A DNA stretch of 64,000 nucleotides. Origin: Ophioderma brevispina. Its lineage: Eukaryota > Echinodermata > Ophiuroidea > Amphilepidida > Ophiodermatidae. Location of the stretch: positions 216,344 through 280,343 of the forward strand of contig JAMKCH010056823.1 of NCBI GenBank assembly GCA_023653785.1, in the 5' to 3' direction. The stretch's first letter is position 1; every line of letters starts with the position of its first letter. Of the stretch, positions 42,460-53,929 are shown piece after piece. A program made the position numbers and the translations under genes. The notes beneath the pieces were generated by a model. That model did not search any database and was not told where the DNA came from. It was given only the letters and a program-made list of their open reading frames with translations.

Positions 42460-44722
42460 CTCGTCCTATTGTTTATCCTAGTGTTTCTGACTATTATTTG
42501 CTTGCTTTTCTGACAATTTTTCAGTTGCAAAAAATAACTTAACATTCTTTCATGTCCCAAAATACCACAAAAGACTTACCACATCATAATAAAAAAATAT
42601 ATTTACTATCAAATGTTCAAATGGTTTAACTTATTTCCCACTTGCACCTTGCCTTAAAATTAAATAAAGAAGAAATTAATAAACTGTTCAAATTTTATGA
42701 TTTTAATTGTCATTTTAAAGAGAAAACTGGGACTTTTCAAAGAGAACAAGATAACTAAAGGTCATTTTAGCCTAATTTTAATCATTTTTTGGATGTTTTC
42801 CTGGTCATTTCCAGAATCTTAGGCACGTCCCCACACAAACCAAGATAGACCAATGATAAATGACAATGTGTAAATGATAATGCGTATTGTTTATACACTG
42901 CTACCGATATCAGCTATGTCATTCTTATTTTACCTAATAAGTCTGACAGAAGATGCTGGCGCTGTAGCAATAAAGCGGCACTGCACAAATGTATATAAAC
43001 AGGGAGGATTGGCTGCGAGTGATATTTCAGGTATAAACAGTAAATACCCGGCGGAATCACTGTGTACAATGATCACCTGCTGCCCACGTCTTAACTGACT
43101 GGATCGGATTTTCAACAACACGCGCATGCGTTAACCCCTACCTCATCTACCAACACCACCTCCTTCAACACTAGTTTTCCTTCTGAAGTCTATACTTTCT
43201 ACAACAATCCACACACACATCAAAAAAGGTTGCAGATGAGTGACAAAGCAATGTTTCAATGTGCTAACATGTAGGCATTTTATACTTAAAATGTTTGAAA
43301 GATGGAGTTCGCCGTGTATTGATGCGTTTCGTTTGTTGATAACTTTAATTTTACCTCGTGACTTTTGAACTCAAGCGAAATAACCTGGCGGGGCACAGAG
43401 ATTTCTTTCTTTCTGTTGGTTTTAATTCCTCAGGAACATCAATATTATCCTGACGACACGTTAAGAAGTTTAGAGAAGACAGGTATGTACATATAGCTTT
43501 CAAAATATGTCTTTATTGTATTTTTCTTATACTCTCTCAATCAATACTAGGTATGGTAGATGAGAACGTTTACATCTAACTTGAGAACTGTGATTTTATG
43601 AATGACACTCTTCATAATGATGAATACTTAGAAGTTGTTGGAAATAATGTTTTTTTTTAAGTTTGTAAATCGTTTTTCTCAATGCAGATAAAATTTTTAA
43701 AAAATATAATCCGAGCTGTATCTAGGAGTTGATTGGTTTTATGCCTGCTTGAGTATCGCATTTGCAACAGCTTGCAACATCCGCATCAATATTCACCAGG
43801 CTTCATTTTTATGAAAGAAATGGCTCCAAATATCATGTTAATAGTACACTTAATTTTAAAAAAATCAATTCACCTTTCATTTTTGAGTTCATTGTTGGCT
43901 ATTTTAAGCTGTAAGATTGGTAGTTGGACATCGATATCCAATAATAAGGATAGCAAGTTTGATTTGACCCATATCGGGTAATGACCGTTGGTTTATGTCG
44001 TCAGTTTTACTGCAAATATTGAGTATACAGCGTGTCACAGAGCCCGCGTGTCTGGTATGCTCTTCCTTTTTATCTAGAAAACATCGACTCATTTTCATTA
44101 ACGTAGTCATGCGTACATCAAGGTCTCTTAGTTTCCAATTTGCCCCTTGCTTTGTTTATTTGATTAGACCATACCTAGAGGCTGGTTTCTGCCCATTGAT
44201 CTGAAATAAATTGGTTCAATCGGGCAAAAAATTTCACAAAATGATGACAAAATGGAAAACGCTTTTGTCACTGTAGTCGAAATATGTACGTGAATAGGAT
44301 ACATTGTAAAAATAATAAAATGCTACACATCTATAATTCTGAAACGTAAATGATTGGTGAGAGTTAAGAAGACCAAATGAAAAAAAAACACCAAAGAAAG
44401 AAGCACAGAGTAACGTTATAACCAGGTATATGGTATAACGTTCTATCCAAAAAAAAAACACTCTTAAAAGAATCTTGCACACGCTATAGAAGATGAATTT
44501 ACTGGTGTTATGTTAACCTTTTGACCGCTATGTCAAGAGGCTGTCTACAATTCGACGGCGTTGATAACAATCATATATATACAAACTGGGATAATGGTGT
44601 TATTTCCGCTAAAAGGCCTAATTTAATATTCTAACCTGACTATTTTGCAGCAGATCGCTTCCAACCATGTATTATATAGAATGCGTTTCCTAATGATTTC
44701 GTTATTTTTGAAACTCTACACA
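42460..44722. other. region upstream of the bursicon gene
   Basis: No exon can be proved. An open frame at 42874-43098 begins with a signal-peptide-like hydrophobic stretch but matches nothing I know. A donor-like AGACAG|GTATGT at about 43480 could end an untranslated first exon of the bursicon gene. Acceptor-like sites precede the coding exon: TATTTTGCAG ending at 44650 and a better pyrimidine tract ending CTCTACACAG at 44722. Confidence 0.35.
44708..44722 (+). promoter_or_regulatory. probable splice acceptor before the bursicon coding exon
   Basis: GTTATTTTTGAAACTCTACACAG-type sequence ending AG at 44722 leaves no upstream ATG before 44760, whereas the acceptor at 44650 would include several. 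I therefore prefer 44722. Both remain possible. Confidence 0.4.
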
Positions 44723-44759
44723 GGATCGGGATATATTGAAGTGTGCAGTAGACTGAGCA

Positions 44760-45179
44760 ATGGTACCATCATTGTCTCCATCAATGAGAGCCGTACGGCT
44801 GACGAAGAACATAGTTATCATATCATCAATGGTTTTCTTAGTCTTTGTTGTGCAGTCATCTGCGACTTGCCGGAGACTACGTTTGCTCCATCGAATTTCT
44901 CACAACGGCTGCCAATCAAGACAAATTCCATCATACGGGTGTCGAGGATCATGCACTTCTTATTCTAGAGTATCGCCTACAAACTATTTGGAAATGGAAA
45001 GGCACTGTCAGTGTTGCCAAGAGAGTGGGCAGAGAACTCTGCATGTACCTCTACGATGTGGAACAAGAGCGCAATTTACAAGAGAAGTAGAAACACAGAT
45101 TCCAACTTCATGTATGTGCCGGCCTTGCAATGAAGTAGGGGGTGTACAGGACAGAGTAACTCTGGAGGATCTGGATTGA
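44760..45179 (+). CDS. bursicon alpha-like cystine-knot hormone subunit
   Basis: The 139-residue product begins with a hydrophobic signal peptide (residues about 16-35, likely cut near SSA-T36). The mature part has exactly 11 Cys at 37, 51, 61, 65, 83, 85, 86, 100, 118, 120 and 123, the bursicon alpha pattern. Diagnostic blocks are NGCQSRQIPSYGCRGSCTSY (49-68), MERHCQCCQESG (79-90) and SCMCRPC (117-123). In arthropods the secreted subunit pairs with bursicon beta and activates the receptor rickets (an LGR), driving cuticle tanning. Echinoderms also have it, with unknown role. The ATG at 44760 has A/G context (G at -3 and +4) and an in-frame stop at 44754-44756. M9 (44784) is an alternative start. 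Acceptor sites at 44650 and 44722 indicate an upstream non-coding exon. The coding part sits in one exon. The beta subunit is not in this window as far as I can see. Confidence 0.92.
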   Translation: MVPSLSPSMRAVRLTKNIVIISSMVFLVFVVQSSATCRRLRLLHRISHNGCQSRQIPSYGCRGSCTSYSRVSPTNYLEMERHCQCCQESGQRTLHVPLRCGTRAQFTREVETQIPTSCMCRPCNEVGGVQDRVTLEDLD

Positions 45180-46034
45180 TGACTGCTTATATTATCAATG
45201 CATTTTTTATATTCCTTGATAACTGCACAAAATCTGTAACAAACACACTTGGGAATGCAAAGGGAGCAGCTTTTCATCAAGAGTGTAATAGAATTGATGA
45301 GGGTTTTGTTTCCATGGAAGTACTTTTGCCTGAACATAATTTGAGAAACAGACATAAAAAGAAGTAAAAAACAAAAACAAAACCCAAGACAAAATCAACA
45401 AAAACAAACACGAAACAAAAACATAAAACAACAAACAATTGAAAACTAACTACAAATTCCTACAGAATTCCTACAAATGTTTGGTTACTATTTATTAATG
45501 AATGTGATTTTGTGAGCTTTATAAGCATTTGGTTGTAATGTAAAATATCAAAGTTTTATTTTCCTAATTATTATTATAGCAGATTGGTACTTCAGTGTCA
45601 ATGTATTCTCTATCTTCTCCTAGGGTGTGTGTGTGTATGTATATATATATTTATTTTTTATCTGTATAATACACTGTTACCAACATGCACACGACATATC
45701 TCCTTGTAATTTAATCGGAGGTATTTAAGCTCTTGTTTTTGATGTCTTCCTAAAACAATCACCTCATTTGTGCCGTGAACCATCCAAATACCAAATCGTC
45801 TCCTAGTTTATTTACAATACAAAGCACATTCGTTGTTATTTGTCCGCAGGTCAAAACAAGTGTATCAAGCGCATTTGTGTTTTTGATGTTATATTTTTTT
45901 GACTAAAACTTGCTACAATCCGTGGAATTTTATTATTATTTATCTAAAGGTGGTTAGTGCCGTAATTACAAAATAATTAATCGTGTGCTGTATTTTTACT
46001 TTTTTGGTCAGTGTACACTCTAAATATATTTATT
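45180..46034. other. 3' flank of the bursicon gene
   Basis: Likely 3' UTR and intergenic sequence. An A-rich tract of AACAAA-type repeats lies at about 45358-45440, and a TG/TA run is near 45625-45655. No other exon is seen. Confidence 0.4.
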
Positions 46035-46162
46035 CAACTCTTTCTGTTGGGTAAATCTTAGTCCGAGTTGAGTAACTCTTACGCCGTGTAGGGTGAATAT
46101 ACTGCGCTTTATGTGGGGTTTACTCAACTTTGACTAAGATTTTTACTCAGTAGAAAGAGTTG
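46035..46162. mobile_element. small hairpin MITE
   Basis: The arms at 46035-46079 (CAACTCTTTCTGTTGGGTAA, ATCTTAGTCCGAGTTGAGTA) and 46117-46162 (TTACTCAACTTTGACTAAGA, CAGTAGAAAGAGTTG) are reverse complements. The loop is about 38 bp. A shorter TTACTCAATATTGAGTAA palindrome follows at about 46171-46188. Confidence 0.7.
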
Positions 46163-46944
46163 TTGCCTTTTTACTCAATATTGAGTAAAATTGTAAACAA
46201 CATTTTTGAAGTGTGTTGTAAGTAATCAATTGTTAAGTTACGAATATTCTCCTCGTCGTAATTTTAGGATGAATTCTTGTAATTTCTACAGTTACGATGC
46301 GTTAGTGAAATGAAGTCAACACATGAAGTCAACACATCACAAAGCTGAGTGAAAGGAACATGTGAAGAATCATATAATACAACAACATACAACAACTGGT
46401 TAATTATAATAATAAATTGTAGGAAAACATACTCACACTTTTAAAATAATATTAAAATTTAGAGAAAAATATCACGAAAAAGCATAAGGAGCATGCTTTG
46501 CACTGTATGAAAAATATTATCTTCTACTTTTGCCGCACATAACTTTATTTTGCAAGTAAAATTATATATACAACCTTACAACCTCAAACGTCCTGCTGAT
46601 ACCTTCTTAACTAAAGTGGTCCGAAAATTTGCATACGACGCTGTGATAATATATTGAGTGTACGGGATCTTACACATGCAGAATTGAATTCCAACAACTG
46701 TCTGAGGAAGGGTTTTTAATCTAGCTTTTCTTTTTCTACCGCATTCTGTCTTCTTTCTTCCTCTCTCCTGTCCCTTTTGTTTCTATCCGTACTTTTGGTC
46801 GCCTCACTAGCTCTCCTAGACTTCTCTTTTTGTCTTCTTTTAGGTCAATCCTCTCCTTTTTTGAGTGACATTTCACCCTCATTACTGTTACTCTCTCGCT
46901 CTCTTTCGACGTCTCCAGCTTCCACACCTCCACACGAAGACCGA
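46163..46944. other. no gene recognised
   Basis: AT-rich to pyrimidine-rich sequence. A CT-rich tract at about 46730-46930 precedes the CA repeat. Confidence 0.4.
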
Positions 46945-46958
46945 CACAAACACACCCT

Positions 46959-46990
<32 letters not shown>

Positions 46991-47310
46991 GAGAACACAT
47001 ACACACTGCACGCACTTACATACGCACAATAGAACATACATACACACATATGCATATGCGCACAAAACTAATGATTTTGCGTTTGTACTTATCAAGCAGA
47101 ATAAGTAACATGATAATTGTCTGAAACTCTTGGTCTTGGCTCACACACACATACACACCACAAACACACGCACAGAGCAAACGTACATTTAAACACTATA
47201 CACACATGCATACACACATAAATATGCATATGCACACAAAACCAATGGATTTTGCGTTTCTATTTATCAAACAGAATAAGTGACATGAACATTGCCTGAA
47301 ACTTTTGGCT
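46945..47310. repeat. (CA)n microsatellite with a tandem duplicated flank
   Basis: A CA run at 46950-46990 is followed by a block of about 170 bp that is repeated: CACGCACAGAG, TATGCATATGC, ACAAAAC..AATG.ATTTTGCG, ATCAA.CAGAATAAGT.ACAT and TGAAAC TTGG occur at 46980-47130 and 47165-47310. Confidence 0.85.
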
Positions 47311-48071
47311 TTTAACATATTTAGGCCAGGGGTTACTGCAATCTTACTACTTTGTTAAAAAATACAATTCATAACAAAACAAAACCATTTTTATGTAAAT
47401 CTACGTGTTTACAATTTTATATGGTTGTGTAATCGTATCTACGTCTTATTGTTAGAAATCTGCTTTTTATACTGCCGTAAGATCAAGTTGAAAATTGATC
47501 TGGGTTCCATTTGTTGCATACTTTCTAAATAATCCTGTGATAAAATTGTATATGGCTTTTGCTTGTTGTGGTTTGATGTTTTCCACCTATTTTTTTAGAT
47601 CAAAGCACTTCATAAGAAATATGCCAGATTAGCAATATTGGTTAGGGATATATGCACAGGATTTTTAATCTCGGCCGATTGTATCTGTCATGTGAGGAGT
47701 AATCTGTGTTTAATGCAAGCCTAAGCATTTATTTCAAAGTAGATATTCAAAATAAAAAAAGATTGACGTGATTAATAAAAGACCAAAGCAATACGAGCCA
47801 AGAGCCCAGATTGAGTTTCAAACGATGCTCCGTAAGGCTCAGAAATGACAATATTGATCTGTGCGTTGAACGAACAAATTACTGACCTTAAATGCAATAG
47901 ATTACACTTACTTTAACATTTAGCTAGATCAGTAAAAGAGTACGTAGATCCGAATAAAGTATTTTGCATTCCTTTAAATAGGGGTATTTGGAGTGATTTA
48001 TTTTATTACTTGTTTGAAGTTGATCATGTTGATCAAGAAGGTCCATCTTGTTCATTTGTCAACGCATTAAA
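47311..48071. other. no gene recognised
   Basis: AT-rich sequence without motifs I can name. Confidence 0.4.
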
Positions 48072-48245
48072 TATATCTCTATATATATAGATATATATAT
48101 ATTATATAGATATGAGATATTAGATATTAGTAGATATATATATATATATTATGTCTATATCATATTATATATATAATACTATATGATATATATATATAGA
48201 TATATATATTAATATATATATAGATATAGAGATATTATATATGAG
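48072..48245. repeat. (TA)n-type microsatellite
   Basis: Imperfect TATATAGATAT repeats. Confidence 0.9.
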
Positions 48246-51104
48246 TAGGAAATGATACGAAAAATGGAGGTAGCAATCCTGGACATTTATTATAATAGAT
48301 ACACGTTCTGATTAAATGTCTATGAAAGAGATGAACAAGGATCGAACAAACAGTGCTCGAACCTAAAACTTCTAAAATAATTAACGCTACACTCACTCAC
48401 ACTCTCGTGGCATTGAGAGAGTCCTTCATTGAGAGAGTGTCCTAGCTACTAAATTCAAAAATATACTGAAAACCTTGAAGCAAGGCGAGGTATAAGTTAG
48501 TGTTGAAATAAATTAATACTGCATATCAAAATGAAAAACAATAGGTAGGGACAATGCATCACACGCATGCTGGTATTCTGATATCGGTTCGAGTTAAACC
48601 TAAAGCGCATGTTTTTTTCAACGTTTAAGTCGCTGTGAGATAATTATTATATGCCTGCGAAGTATTACTACAATCTTGAACATCAAGCCAAGCATTTCTT
48701 TCGTAGAGTTGTAAAGAATTGGTGTGTAGGAGTAGAGAGTGTTTTTAATAGCCCTTCAACCATTGCAAGGAAAGTATACTTCAAACTGAATCAAAATAGA
48801 GTACTATAAATATACGAAGGCAAGGAATCCCATTTATTATTTATGTTTCTCGGAAAAATTATGGTCTTTTAAATCAGAATATGTTAAATCAAGAGGAAAT
48901 GATCTCGAATTGGACAATAAAAGTGAAAAGTATAGGATGATAGTCATGTCTAACGCATTTAGTGGGCCTTGAATCAGCCAATTCAGCGATACAAATAACA
49001 TACACGTGATTCAAGTGATGTGATAGATATGGTCATCAATTTCTTAAAACAATTTACGGGTACGTTAACCTAACACTCAAACTCGTTCAGCAATCAAATG
49101 AATTTCAAGTGGTACCTTATGGTTACGAGGCAAATGATTAACAACTACTTATAAAACAGCAATTTGAAACAATTTAAAACGTATAATTTGAAACAAGTTC
49201 AAAATGTCTGTTCTTTGTCAGGGTGAAACTTTTTGATCCACATAGCGATATGCACACTGCTTGGTAACGGAAGTTATAAACAACAATAGATGCGCCCCCA
49301 AGCATAGTAATGTCGAGGGTTGGAAATTGAGTTCGCCCAAACAATATCAATTCATGACAATTTAATTTATGATTGTTATTTGACTAACCGGACCGACTTC
49401 ACGACGGACCGTGTTCTGTGTATTTTATTGATATAATGTTCAGAAAAATTATCTGACGCCGACGAAAATATTGACGGTTGTATATGGGTATTGTAACAGG
49501 CCTCCATGTAAACTGACCAAAATAGAGAATGAGCGGAAAAGCCTGCTTGCAATTTGGTGTGCTACTGTTATGTTATCACTCAGCAACTAGAATTTTGATA
49601 GATATTCATGATTTCTTTGCCCATATGTCTTTGTATACTTTCTGACAATTCCTTATCTTCGGTTAAGGCATGTGTGAAAAAGAATATTTTCTGTGTTGAT
49701 GTAATGTAAACGGTGGTTGTATAATAGGTAACCTATATAATTATAAAGATGTAGTATATTTCAGAATTAATATTGTGCAATCGTAAACGGGATATTTTTA
49801 TAATATAGGTGCTGGAAGGTTTGCAACTCAAAATAGAAGAAAAAAAGCCCAAACATTGTCCACAAAAGAGGGCTCAATTAATTTATTTTATTTATTAATT
49901 GTCGAGCTTAATTTCGCTTTGAATCTAAATTTCTTCCGCAGCGTATTTTACAAACATACAGTAAATCGAGCAATATTTGTAATGTGAATTTTTGAAGGGA
50001 TTAGGGCCTATAAGCAATTTAAAATTTTGGCCAGATAAATTGTTTTGAAATTGGTGCCGACTAAGAGATTTAGTGTTCAATCGGGAATCATGGAAATGTG
50101 ATGTTGAATAAAATATCATGCTGCAATAAATGCAGTATTTCGTAAATATTAATGTGACAGACTTTTATTTCTAGCATTTAGTTGTCCTACTGTATGACCT
50201 TACACTAAAATATAATCATATTACGTGATTGAAACATTCCGAATTATTTGTATTACTTTGTATATTTCATTTTCCCAAAGGCCACTCTGCTAATTTGATT
50301 GTCCGGATTCAGGCAATAGTGACAAAAATTGCTCTGGTTCAGAACAAAAACTCTTTATCTTATTCGTTTGGGGTATTAATTTGGAGGTAGGTTAGTGTAC
50401 ATTAAAAAATCTGGCCTGTTCAAAAAATAAAACGAGGGCGTCCCTCCCACGAAATCCCCGAATGTCCCTTTTAAAGTCAGTTATATATGATATAGCCTTC
50501 AATATGAATTCAAAAATATATTTAATCTAGAAATCATGACGCGTCGCCAATGGCTTTACAGGTAATCACAAAATCTTGGCCAAAATTTGCCCATATTGTT
50601 CATCTACATAATGCGTTTAATGCTATTTTGGGATACGTGTAAGGTGTACTTTACGCTACCATTTTACAGTCCCACCTGTAGCATACCCTCTCTCTATCAA
50701 CCAGTCTTTCACTGTGTTTTTTTACAAACTATAATAAGTCTCTCTTCCATCCACTATGAATAGCCCTACAACTAATCAAGGGCTCGCTTATTTATACTGA
50801 GTGCCATAATTGCTTGAACATAACAAACTCGCGCGTTGATCTTTGCGTGTACTGCGTCTACGTGCTTCACGATCGATGCGGCGATTTGGCGGGAAAGCGC
50901 GGGTACGGTCTAAACTGTCAAAGAAATTATGAGCCAGAGTATATTAGGTAATAGTATCAACTTCTTCTTATCGTGTCCAAACACAGTGGATCTCAAATAT
51001 TGCCAGGGTTGGGTACAATGTCTCACTGACGTCTGGCTCGCTTATTCAGTGAAGTCTTCCTGGTCACTGTGGTCAGTACTGAGATGCGATATTCAGGAGG
51101 TATA
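48246..51104. other. no gene recognised
   Basis: AT-rich sequence. GAGAGAGTGTCCTAGCTAC near 48425 resembles a string near 34682 and may mark a small dispersed repeat. A GC-richer patch at 50830-50910 has no open frame of note. The frame at 49925-50119 is unremarkable. Confidence 0.4.
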
Positions 51105-51260
51105 ATAATAATAATAATATGAGGTGCTTGTATAGCGCAGAAATACCTAAAAAGGTTAAAAACAATTATGAAAACCATAGTACAAACAATCAGTACTAAG
51201 TGAAGCTAAAATGAATATTACATGCGATGAGTGTAAAGCGAAACGCTTTTTGTTCGATAG
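51105..51260 (-). mobile_element. LINE 3' tail (minus strand)
   Basis: AATAATAATAATAATATGAG followed by GTGCTTGTATAGCGC is the reverse complement of the tail type seen at 53140-53183 (GCGCTTTATAAGTTC, then ATT repeats). Only the 3' end is present. Confidence 0.6.
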
Positions 51261-51904
51261 ACCAATTACATATACCTGGCGAATGGCACAGCTGGTTGAA
51301 AGTCTCATTTAATGTGATGAAACCAGAACAAAACAAGAAATATCAAAAAAATAATTTTCTTAAAAATTTAGTTTTACACGTCTTTCTATGGAAAATGGGC
51401 CAATAGATGACAGTATAACATACAAATCATGACCTTTGTAGGCCTCTATGGCAAGATTCTTGCAATATATTTTTTCTGATTTTTAAGAGGTATTTACACC
51501 CAGATTATCAAACATGGGGCTGCGGAACTGATTCGGGTCTCTGAAACTTAATTAACTTTAAATTTGGGAAGTTTCTTACCTTTTCTTGACAGAAACAACG
51601 GCTTTAAATCCCATTTTGAGGTATTTGAAGTAAAATTGGGGGAAGAACAGATTCTTACAAAAAGGTGGATTCGGGCTTTAAACGAGCGTCTGTGGAACTG
51701 ACAATTGGCCTGAAAATGAAGGTTTTACGGGTGTCACATACCATATCACCTTTCAATGTAAATGACCCCTACCGTGGCTGCTGGGCACCTATGTGGATGT
51801 TTCATTTAGGGACTCCGTCGTTATTATCAGACGGGGGGTATTCAGTGGAGATGGGTAGGTACATAATGCGCCACCGATATGAATCGCATTTTCATCTCCT
51901 ACTA
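51261..51904. other. no gene recognised
   Basis: An open frame at 51665-51907 (80 codons) has no recognisable domain. Confidence 0.35.
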
Positions 51905-52245
51905 TAACAATATGGGTCGTCTTTTTACATCATATTACTATATATGGTTGGGTCGGATTTTTTCCCAGTGCTACTATACAAATGGGTCATTTTTTTTTGT
52001 CTAGTACTACTAACATGTGTCTAAAATTTGTCTAAAATGTGAACTGTACTATAAGATGGGTCATTTTGGCCAGCTATATTAATGGCTCCTTATTTTAAAA
52101 TGTCACTTTATATGAATGGCCCGTGTTTTTGAACATTGTTATATGAATGGGTCATATTGTTTGGGCAAATTACTATGAATAGGTCATATTTCTTCAAAAT
52201 ATGCTTACTACAAAGATGGGCCCAATTTTGGGTAAAGTACACCCG
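51905..52245. repeat. degenerate minisatellite of about 45-55 bp units
   Basis: Diverged copies of CTATATGAATGGGTCATATTT-like sequence recur about seven times (near 51905, 51937, 51973, 52050, 52110, 52137, 52180). Confidence 0.65.
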
Positions 52246-52857
52246 GGCAAATGATGGCGTGATTGGAAGCATTGAAGTCCTGCCTTATGTAAAATTGTGG
52301 GTTTTTTTTCGTGCTGTCAGTTTCCTTGAAATAGGCAATCAAAAACTAAAAACTACATTTGTGCAATCCCTTACTTAGGCCCACGTGTATCGGGGTAAAT
52401 TCCTATTCTAGTAGCTACGAGTAATCCTACCTCGCTATCTAGTAGGATCAAAATAGGACATGTAACCACACTAACCCAAAAAAATTGCAACAGAAGGTTT
52501 CTTGGCATTTTCTGGTAGTATAAGGTCAGTTTAATAATATATCAAAAGTTGCGCAAAATCGAAGTCCCAGAAAGCGTTCAAACTATGACATAAACAAAAT
52601 GGCCGCCATCCGCCATTTTGAAAAACATAAATCCTCATATCTCTGGCAATAAATGAGCTAAAACGGCAAACAATATGTCATTTCCTACTAATTCTAGCAT
52701 AACAAATCCATTAAAATGGGTTTTATGAAGTTGAGATATCACCTTACCCTCAAAATCCAATATGGCCGCCATCCGCTATGTTGAAAAGTACAAATTATTG
52801 TATCTGTGGTGCCAGATGGGCCAAAATGACAAACAAGATAACAATTCCTACTAATTG

Positions 52858-53183
52858 TTAAGGTTCTGAAATCTGCCACCCCCAGCTACCTCTATTCCCT
52901 GTGAGTCATAGACATTCCTCATATTCTCTCCGTTCCATAGCTGCCGGTGAGTGTCTCGCGAGTTTTGGAGACCGGGCTTTTTCCATCATTGGCCCTCGTC
53001 TCTGGAACTCCTTGCCCCCTGCCATCAAGAGAGCTAATTCCATCATGTCTTTCAAAAAGCTTCTTAAATCACACCTATTTGCCAACATTTAGCTTTCCTG
53101 TTTTTTCTTCCTTCCTTCTTTGCGCCTAGTATCCTTTGGCAAGTAGGCGCTTTATAAGTTCTTGTATTATTATTATTATTATT
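52858..53183 (+). mobile_element. 5'-truncated LINE insertion in the left arm
   Basis: The coding end at 52901-53092 reads SLRSIAAGECLASFGDRAFS, then GPRLWNSLPPAIKRANSIMS and FKKLLKSHLF, the last blocks of CR1-like ORF2. It ends at a stop, followed by a 3' UTR with GCGCTTTATAAGTTCTTGT and an (ATT)n tail. The host sequence CTAATT|CTAGCATAACAAATCC is interrupted exactly here compared with other sub-units. Confidence 0.9.
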
Positions 53184-53495
53184 TTAGCATAACAAATCCA
53201 TTGAAATGAGTTTTATTAAGTTGAGATATCATATTGGCCTCTAAATCCAATGTGGCTGCCATCCGCCATGTTGAAAAGTATGAATTCTTTTATCTATGAC
53301 ACCAGATGGGCAAAAATGGCAAAATAAGGTGTTATTTTTTATTAATTGAGGAATAAGAATTTTAAAGTTTTGAGAGCATCTTGACATCTTCAAAATGGTC
53401 ACTGTCCACCATTTTGAAAATAAGGAAAGTGTAAATCCTCCTATATAGCATCAGACAGATTACAATGAAATTAGGTGTCATTTTCTATTAAATCT

Positions 53496-53664
53496 GGTGT
53501 GAAAGCAACTATAGTCCAGCGGGAGTCATAGTCCGGGCTCCATAGACGATAACGGAATAAAGCGTGAAACTAATGTTGCGTGAAAAGTCAACTGAATTGA
53601 GTGCCCTATGCCTTACCGTTGTAGCCGGACTATGAGTACGCCGGACTATAATTACTTCTACACC
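53496..53664. mobile_element. MITE, copy 1 (partner 58245-58407)
   Basis: 169 bp with inverted ends GGTGTGAAAGCAACTATAGT and ACTATAATTACTTCTACACC. Interior strings GGGCTCCATAGACGA, AACGGAATAAAGCGTGAAAC and CTAATGTTGCGTGAA are shared with 58245-58407. It is absent from the right arm of element 2, so it arrived after the arms formed. Confidence 0.9.
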
Positions 53665-53929
53665 GGCATTACAAATCTATTAGAATACAAAATGATATTT
53701 TTAGTGGGCTATTTGTCCAAAATTTGTAGCCATGTTGATTTTTTATCAGCTATAAATCGATCTTCATTTCAAATTATGGTGTTTACAGTATAATTGTGTA
53801 ATTCTTCAAGTATAGCAGAAAGTAGTTTGACATTATTCACATCATCACCAACATGTGGCAAAGACGAGATCGACCATACTATTACTTTTTAGTCGTCAAG
53901 TTTATCATCATTGAGACTGGATCTTGGTT

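Larger units (their letters stand above)
52456..53780. repeat. left arm of element 2
   Basis: Outer unique part to about 52595, then sub-units starting near 52597 and 52758 and, after the LINE insertion, near 53250. An inner part follows with CTTGACATCTTCAAAATGG and CTATTTGTCCAAAATTTGTA. It pairs with 56470-57211 once the two insertions are removed. Confidence 0.8.

Noticed and set aside
42874..43098. Small secreted-protein gene or bursicon beta
   Set aside because: It has a hydrophobic start but lacks the Cys spacing and blocks of bursicon beta, and no splice or homology support was seen.
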